Origin: Camarhynchus parvulus
Lineage: Eukaryota; Chordata; Aves; Passeriformes; Thraupidae
Assembly: GCF_901933205.1 (NCBI RefSeq)
Contig: NC_044596.1
Location: 2,358,001-2,422,000, forward strand
Direction: 5' to 3'
Length of the DNA: 64,000 nt
Shown here: positions 58,513-64,000 of the stretch, in pieces
Layout of the letters: the number at the start of each line of letters is the position of its first letter
Position numbering within the stretch: the stretch's first letter is position 1
The notes under the pieces: model-generated
Told to the model about the DNA's origin: nothing
Seen by the model: only the letters and a program-made list of their open reading frames with translations
The model's database searches: none
Position numbers and translations under genes: made by a program

Positions 58513-61500
58513 ATGTCCGGGCGCCGGGCGGGCACCAAGGGCCGGCGCTTGGGCTCCAGCCGGCGCAAGCAGCTGCAGGAGGGCCCTGGGCAGGCACCAG
58601 CACCAGCACCCGGCCCCAGTGAGGAGCCACCATGGGCATCTGAGATAGTGCAGAGGGTGCAGCAGCTGCTCAGCACCAGGGACACGGAGCAGGCGGGAGT
58701 CGTCACCCGCTCGGACATGCAGGTGAGGATGGGGCTGTGCCCTGGGCTCCAGCACTGCCAGGGTCACTGGAGATGCTGTCACAGGTGGGTTTTACCCTGA
58801 TTTGCTTTGGTTTTAGAAGCTGCAGGAGGAAGGTTTGCCGTGCAGCAGGGAGGAGCTGGAGCTGGTGTTTGATGGGCTGGATGCTGCTGGCACCGGGCAC
58901 TTGGGCACAGAGGAGTTCACGGCTGGGCTCCGTAAGTGCAGCCTGGACACAGTCCTGGGGCTCTCCTGGGGGATGTGAGGTGCTGCCTTTGCTGTGTGGC
59001 ACAGGATGAATCGTCCCCATGAGTAGCTCTCAGCTCTTGGCTCATCTGGAGCGGGGTCCTGCTGTGCTGAACCGCTTTGTTGAAGCCATGGAAAGGAAAA
59101 TGTTGGGGTTTGGGCTTTGCTGTTGCTGGGCACTAAGGATTTGGGGTATCTGTCAGCAGGGCAGTTCCTGAGCTCCCAAAACGCTGCCAGGGAGCACCGG
59201 AGGAGGAAGACGGCGTCGCGGAGGGTGCGGCTGGTGCTGCCCAGCCCGGCCCTGGAACAGGGGGACAGCGAGGAGAGCAGGCACTTCAGAGCCTTCATGG
59301 AGCAGCTGGGCACACACAACCCCTCTGAAGAGTGAGTGCCCTGCGTGGCACCCGTGGGTGTCCTGCAGGATGGACAGAGGGGGAAAGCTTGGGGCAGGGA
59401 GCTCAGAAATGCTGTGGAGGTGCCTTGGGCCTGAGCACAGGAGCGGCGTCACAGCAACCCCAGAGCTCTCACACCTCAAACAGTGTGAGTTCAGTGACTC
59501 AGCTGGCCTGGCTTTGGGGGTTCTGGGGGGATGCTCACCCCAAAACACCCCTGTCCCTGCAGACAGGAGGTGTGGCAGCTCTGGGTGAAGCTCCGGCAGG
59601 ACGAGCCCCAGCTGCTCGACGACCTGGAGGGATTCCTGGCCAAGATGAGGCAGCGCATCCGGGAAGCCAGGAGCGAGAAGGAGGCTCTGGAGCTGACTCT
59701 GAACAAGTGAGTCACCCCAGGACAGTGCACAGGAATGGGACAGGAGGGATGGGGACAGGGATGGCGCCCTGGAGGGATTCCTGGCCAAGATGAGGCAGCA
59801 CATCCGGGAAGCCGGGAGCGAGAAGGAGGCTTTGGAGCTGACTCTGAACAAGTGAGTCACCCCAGGACAGTGTACTGGGATGGGACAGGAGGGATGGGGA
59901 CAGGGATGGGGCTCTGGAGGGCCACCCCAGCCGTGTGGAGGAACCTGCGTGCCTTCAGCATCTCCACCAGCAGCCGGAGCAGAGGTTTTGCCAATGTTTG
60001 GGGTCGGGCTCCCTCTACAGTCACGGAAGCGATGGCAAAAGGGCCGGACGGACTGCCGGACACTCCGTGCTGGGGGACACCCTCCTGCAAACCCAGCCCG
60101 GCAGCCCGAGGCTCCGAGGGCACTGTGGGGTGCTGGAGCGGGGTCTCACCCCCCTGCCCTGCCCTGCTGTCACCACAGGCGTGTGGCCGAGCACGACAAG
60201 GACGTGCAGCAGCTCTGCGAGCTCCTGGAGCAGCAGATCCAGCAGGAGCAGCTGCGGCTGCAGCAGCAGGTGGGTGCCCAGCTCCCCCTGTCCCCCTGCT
60301 GTCCCAGCCGGGGGGACCCAGCACCCCGAACCCCTGGGCAGCTGCCGGGGGGTCAGAGGGTGCCAGTGTCCTTGTGCCACCCAGAGCATGGCCCGGAGCC
60401 GCCAGCAGGGCGAGGAGCTGCAGCGAGTGCTGGATGCCAGCGAGAGGGAGGTGCAGCGCTTGGTCGCGGCGCAGATGGAGGTGAGCTGCCCCCAACCCCC
60501 CCGTCGTGAGTCAGGGGTCTCTGGGCTGTGCTGTAACAACCCCTCGGTGCTGCACAGCCTGTCCTGGTGTGTCCCCACCAGCTCTGGCTGCAGGTTGTCA
60601 CACAGGACCCTCTACACCCCCATCCCTGCCCTCCCCTCCATGCCCAGAGTGTGGCTATAGGACACGAAAGAACACAAGCTCACAGCGCTGTTCTTAAGGT
60701 GAAGGAAAAAGGGAAGTTTATTTTCTGACTCCAACATTTATAGTTTTCTAAGAGTGACGGTGGATTGGAGGGTGGCAGTGCCACCTCTCCAGTGACACTG
60801 GACAAACCAACAGTTCTCCTCTTCCATAAAGGAATGCAAAACAATGAGTTATTTACAGAAAGTGTGTGAGAAAGTTCACTACAAGAATGTCAACATCAGA
60901 AGGCTTAGAAAATCTTAAAAAACCAGGGTGACACCAGAGGACACAAGCTGAATTTCCCACCCGCCATCCTTGGGCAGGGGGGGTGTGTAAAATACAGCCC
61001 GGGTCTAGAGGAGGTGGTTGTGAATTATTTTGTGGGGGGATTTTTGGCTCTGAGTGTCCTGGTTGCCATCCCGCAGCTGGAGCGGCGCTGCCGCAGCCTC
61101 CAGAGCTCCCAGCAAGTGACCAGCACGGAGAACCAGCAGCTGCAGGAGAGCAACCGGGCCCTGCAGCAGCACCTGCAGCACCTGCACCAGCAGCTGCAGC
61201 ACACCCAGGGCCACCTGAGGACCATGAGGGCCACAGTGGCTTGGGAGCACAGGGGGGAGCCCGGGTGAGTGGCTGAGTGACCGTGTGTCACTCTGTGTCC
61301 CCACAGACGTCATTTCCTCCTGGATGGGGAATGAGCTGGATGGGCCTCAGGCATCACGGTGCTCCAGTGCTGCCCGTGGTGCAGGTTAATCGCGTGCAAA
61401 GCATCAGAGGAAAAAGCAGGACTACCAGCACCATGAATGTGTGCCTGCAGGGCAGTGCCAGAGAGGTGGGGGTGTCTGTGACCGTGCTCACAGTGGTCTG

Positions 61501-64000
61501 AGGATGAGGGAAGAGACGAGGAGCTGACTCCATGTTTCAGAAGGCTGATTTATTATTTTATGATATATATTATATTAAAACTATACTAAAAGAATAGAAG
61601 AAATGATTTCATCAGAAGGCTAGCTAAGAATAGAATAGGAAAGAATGATCACAAAGGCTCTGTCTTGGACTCTCTGTCTGAGCCAGCTGGGCTGTGATTG
61701 GCCATTAATTAGAAACAACCACATGAGACCAATCACAGATGCACCTGTTGCATTCCACAGCAGCAGATAACCATTGTTTACATTTTGTTCCTGAGGCCTC
61801 TCAGCTTCTCCGGAGGAAAAATCCCGAGGAAAGGATTTTTCATAAAAGATGTCAGTGGCAGGTGTCCTTCACCCAGGAGGGCTCAGTAGGACTGATCCAA
61901 GGATCCTGGGTTTTGCTGACCTGCCCTGACAGCCCTGGTGCTGGGGTGGATGTGGTGGAGGGGATGGAGTTCCTGTTTTGACCCTTGTGCTCTGTGTTTG
62001 CAGGGACAGAGTGGTGGCAGAGTTACCCATCGAGGTGCCAATGTCCCCACAGGTATTTCAGCTGGGTGTGTGGGGACAGGACAAGAACCTTGTGCTGTTG
62101 TGTATGGGACTGCTGAGGAGCTCAAGAGCACAGGGAGCACCTGCAGCACTGTCTCCCTTAAGATCTCTCTCAAACAGGGCTGGTGCAGATGTTTGGGAAG
62201 GGAGGGGGTTGCAGCACCTTACTTCTGGTACCCCCAAGATTTTGGATGGGTACAGCTGGATACCTGCTGGAGAACCCACATCATTTCAGGTGGATATTGT
62301 CCCTCACCAAGTGTTTTTTTCTCTCCTCTTCCCACCCTGTTTCCTGCAGCTGAGTCCTGGGAAGAGCGAGAAGTTCCGCTCTGAGATGCGGATCAGGCTG
62401 GGATCCCAGAGCAGCGAGAGCAAAGCCAAGAGCTCCCACCAAGTGTAAGGGGTCCCCTGTGTGCCCCTGGGCTCTGCGAGCTGGGGCTGAGCCCCAGGCC
62501 CTCCCTCCACCCTCCCCAGGCAAACAATGGGATTTTGTCCTTTTAGCACTCCTCTCCCACCCACTCATCTCTCACCCTGGAGCTCCCATCCCTTATCCCA
62601 GCTCATCACTCCCTTGGCTCAGGAACTGGCTGTACCTGGCTGAGAGTTGTCTTTTCCTGTCTGATAATGTCAATATGGGTGCTGGGAATGGGCCAGGATG
62701 CAGCCCTGGGTCTGGCTGCCTGTGTGTGCCTCCCCCTTTCCCCTGCCCCCATTGCTGCCTGTGTGAACTCCAAGTGCAATGGGGGGAAGTAAAATCAGGT
62801 TTGGAGAGGGATGGGGTGGGGATGTAGATCAGAGGCCCTCTGGGACTGACTGGGGATGGCAGGGAGCTGGAGCCTGAGCTGGGAGCTGGTTCATTGCCCC
62901 CATTTTCTGCCCTTTCCAGGGTTTGGGAAATGCTGCCAGCAGAAACAAACCTTTCAGGAGCCCCACGGAAAGCAAGCTCTGCAGAAGAAGACCCCTTCCC
63001 AGAACCTTTGAAAGAGGAAGGTGTCTCTGACCAAAGCTCTTTGCTAAGAGAGATGAATGATGCAATAGCAGCTCTGAGCAAACATCTGAAGGCACAGGCA
63101 CTGGGCGCACCCCCTGCCCTGGCAGACACTGCCTGTCACCCCTGGGACAATGCTGAGCCCCACACGGGGCCAGAGGCAGCCACAGCCCAGGAAACAACCC
63201 CTGGGGTCCTGCAGGAGACCCTCCCTGGCCACATCCATCATGAGCTGCTGGAAGGAGACCTGCAGGAGGGACCAGGCACAGCTGAGCTTCGTGCTCTGGA
63301 TGTGACACAGGCTGGTGGGTCTGCAGGAGCCGGGCACTGCACGCCTCAGGAGCCAGGGGCAGAGCAGGGAGAGAGCCCAGAGGAGGCACAGAGGATGTTA
63401 TTCCAGCAAGGAAAGGGAGCTGGTGAGGAGGAGATGGTGCTGAAGGAGGCTGAGCATCTGGGAGAGAGCGTGGAGGCAGGAGAGCAGGTGCTGATGGAGG
63501 TGGGAGGAGCAGGGTGGCTGCAGGAAACAACAGCTTGGGCAAAACCACAGCTCCTGGGAGAAGCTGAGGAAGTGGAGATAAGCCAGAGAGAAGATTTGGA
63601 GGCAGGTCTGGGGCCGGCTGAGGCTGGGCAGGAAGGTGTAGCAGTGGGACAGTGCCTTGCCATGGATGAGCAGCAGCCAGGCAGGATGCTGGGTGTGCAG
63701 GCCCCGGGCACAGAGCTGCAGGAACAGGCTGACCCCACATCAGGGCTCCCTGGGAACCTGGAAACTGAGCTGGGAGAGCACCTGGAGCCACAGCCCCCAT
63801 CCTGGGGTGAGGCACAAGAGGCAGCAGCCCATGGGGGCAGTGTCCCTGAGGTGGCTGCAGGCCCAGGAGTGCTGGACGAGGAGCGTGCCAGGATGGAGGA
63901 GCAGCCCCGGGGAGAGACCACGGATTCCAAAGTGCTGGAGGTGCTGCCAGCCCGGGCTGAGCGTGCAGGGAGCAGCAGAGCCGGGGGTGAGGAAGAGCAG
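58513..64000 (+). CDS. RAB44: RAB44, 5' portion, ten coding exons, truncated by the window edge
   Basis: Large atypical Rab GTPase. Visible coding exons are 58513-58722, 58817-58931, 59160-59331, 59563-59706, 60179-60269, 60385-60480, 61077-61264, 62004-62052, 62350-62444 and 62920 to the edge, about 747 codons with every junction in phase. The start MSGRRAGTKGRRLGSSRRKQ resembles the basic N-terminus of human RAB44; an in-frame ATG 63 nt upstream lacks such similarity. An EF-hand-like segment (FDGLDAAGTGHLGTEEF) has a degenerate calcium loop. Then come FRAFMEQLG, VWQLWVKLRQDEPQLL and DLEGFLAKM, all close to human, and a Gln/Leu-rich coiled coil over exons 4-7. The last exon is a long acidic, Glu/Gly-rich, probably disordered region open to the edge. 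The C-terminal Rab domain must lie beyond it. Confidence 0.93.
59624..59913 (+). repeat. RAB44: 145-bp tandem duplication of a RAB44 exon end and its donor
   Basis: Bases 59624-59768 (the 3' part of the exon at 59563-59706 plus its donor and proximal intron) are repeated at 59769-59913, and a third partial start appears at 59914. The second copy keeps an open reading frame and the AACAA/GTGAGT donor. Its few differences include codons changing Arg to His and Arg to Gly. Confidence 0.95.
60650..60933 (-). mobile_element. solo LTR, ERVK-type, 284 bp
   Basis: The plus strand begins TGTGGCTATAGG and ends GGGTGACA. The 6-bp duplication CCAGAG flanks it at 60644-60649 and 60934-60939. The minus strand carries AATAAA in AGAAAATAAACTTCCC, placing the LTR on the minus strand. 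It is in the RAB44 intron between the exons ending 60480 and starting 61077. Confidence 0.9.
61477..61860 (-). mobile_element. solo LTR, ERVK-type, 384 bp (copy 3)
   Basis: Same family as 14825-15208 and 37391-37772. It begins TGTGACCGTG, ends CAGTGGCA, and has the 6-bp duplication GGTGTC at 61471-61476 and 61861-61866. It is in the RAB44 intron upstream of the exon at 62004, antisense to the gene. Confidence 0.93.

Noticed and set aside
62829..63930. Long antisense open frames (328 and 194 codons) opposite RAB44
   Set aside because: They mirror the GC-rich, codon-biased RAB44 exon, have no splice or promoter context, and encode Pro/Leu/Ser low-complexity sequence.

Overview
The window looks like nuclear DNA of a bird, most likely a songbird. 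It has vertebrate spliced genes with CpG-island promoters, many truncated CR1 LINE 3' ends, and several solo LTRs of types I recall from passerine genomes. I did no database search. Gene calls rest on reading exons, splice phase and protein motifs by eye.

Layout. On the minus strand, STK38 (NDR1 kinase) runs from a CpG-island promoter near 17.7-18.0 kb to a polyadenylation signal near 0.95 kb; 13 coding exons splice in phase to 465 codons. Bases 1-115 may be the 3' tail of a convergent neighbour. At 20.2-23.75 kb, also on the minus strand, a compact three-exon gene encodes a secreted parathyroid-hormone-family peptide (PTH-L/PTH4-like), with its own TATA box, 5' exon, signal-peptide exon and hormone exon; simple repeats largely hide it. 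On the plus strand, SRSF3 (30.8-36.9 kb) encodes 164 codons and carries a 457-nt poison exon in intron 3. CDKN1A/p21 (49.1-53.9 kb) follows, with 151 codons and two candidate p53 response elements. The 5' part of RAB44 (from 58.5 kb) runs off the right edge; ten coding exons are visible.

The order STK38, SRSF3, CDKN1A, RAB44 matches human 6p21.2, so this is a conserved block. Mammalian maps of that block, as I know them, do not show a PTH-family gene between STK38 and SRSF3, which makes that gene the most notable content here.

The remaining sequence is introns and spacers with CR1 fragments, five solo LTRs with intact target-site duplications (three of one 384-bp family, all in the same orientation), minisatellites (56-bp, 41-bp, ~250-bp, 40-bp and 22-bp units) and three simple-repeat arrays: GATGG, ATCC and CCTTC. 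The genes do not form one pathway, although CDKN1A (cell-cycle arrest) and STK38 (NDR/Hippo signalling) both act in proliferation control.
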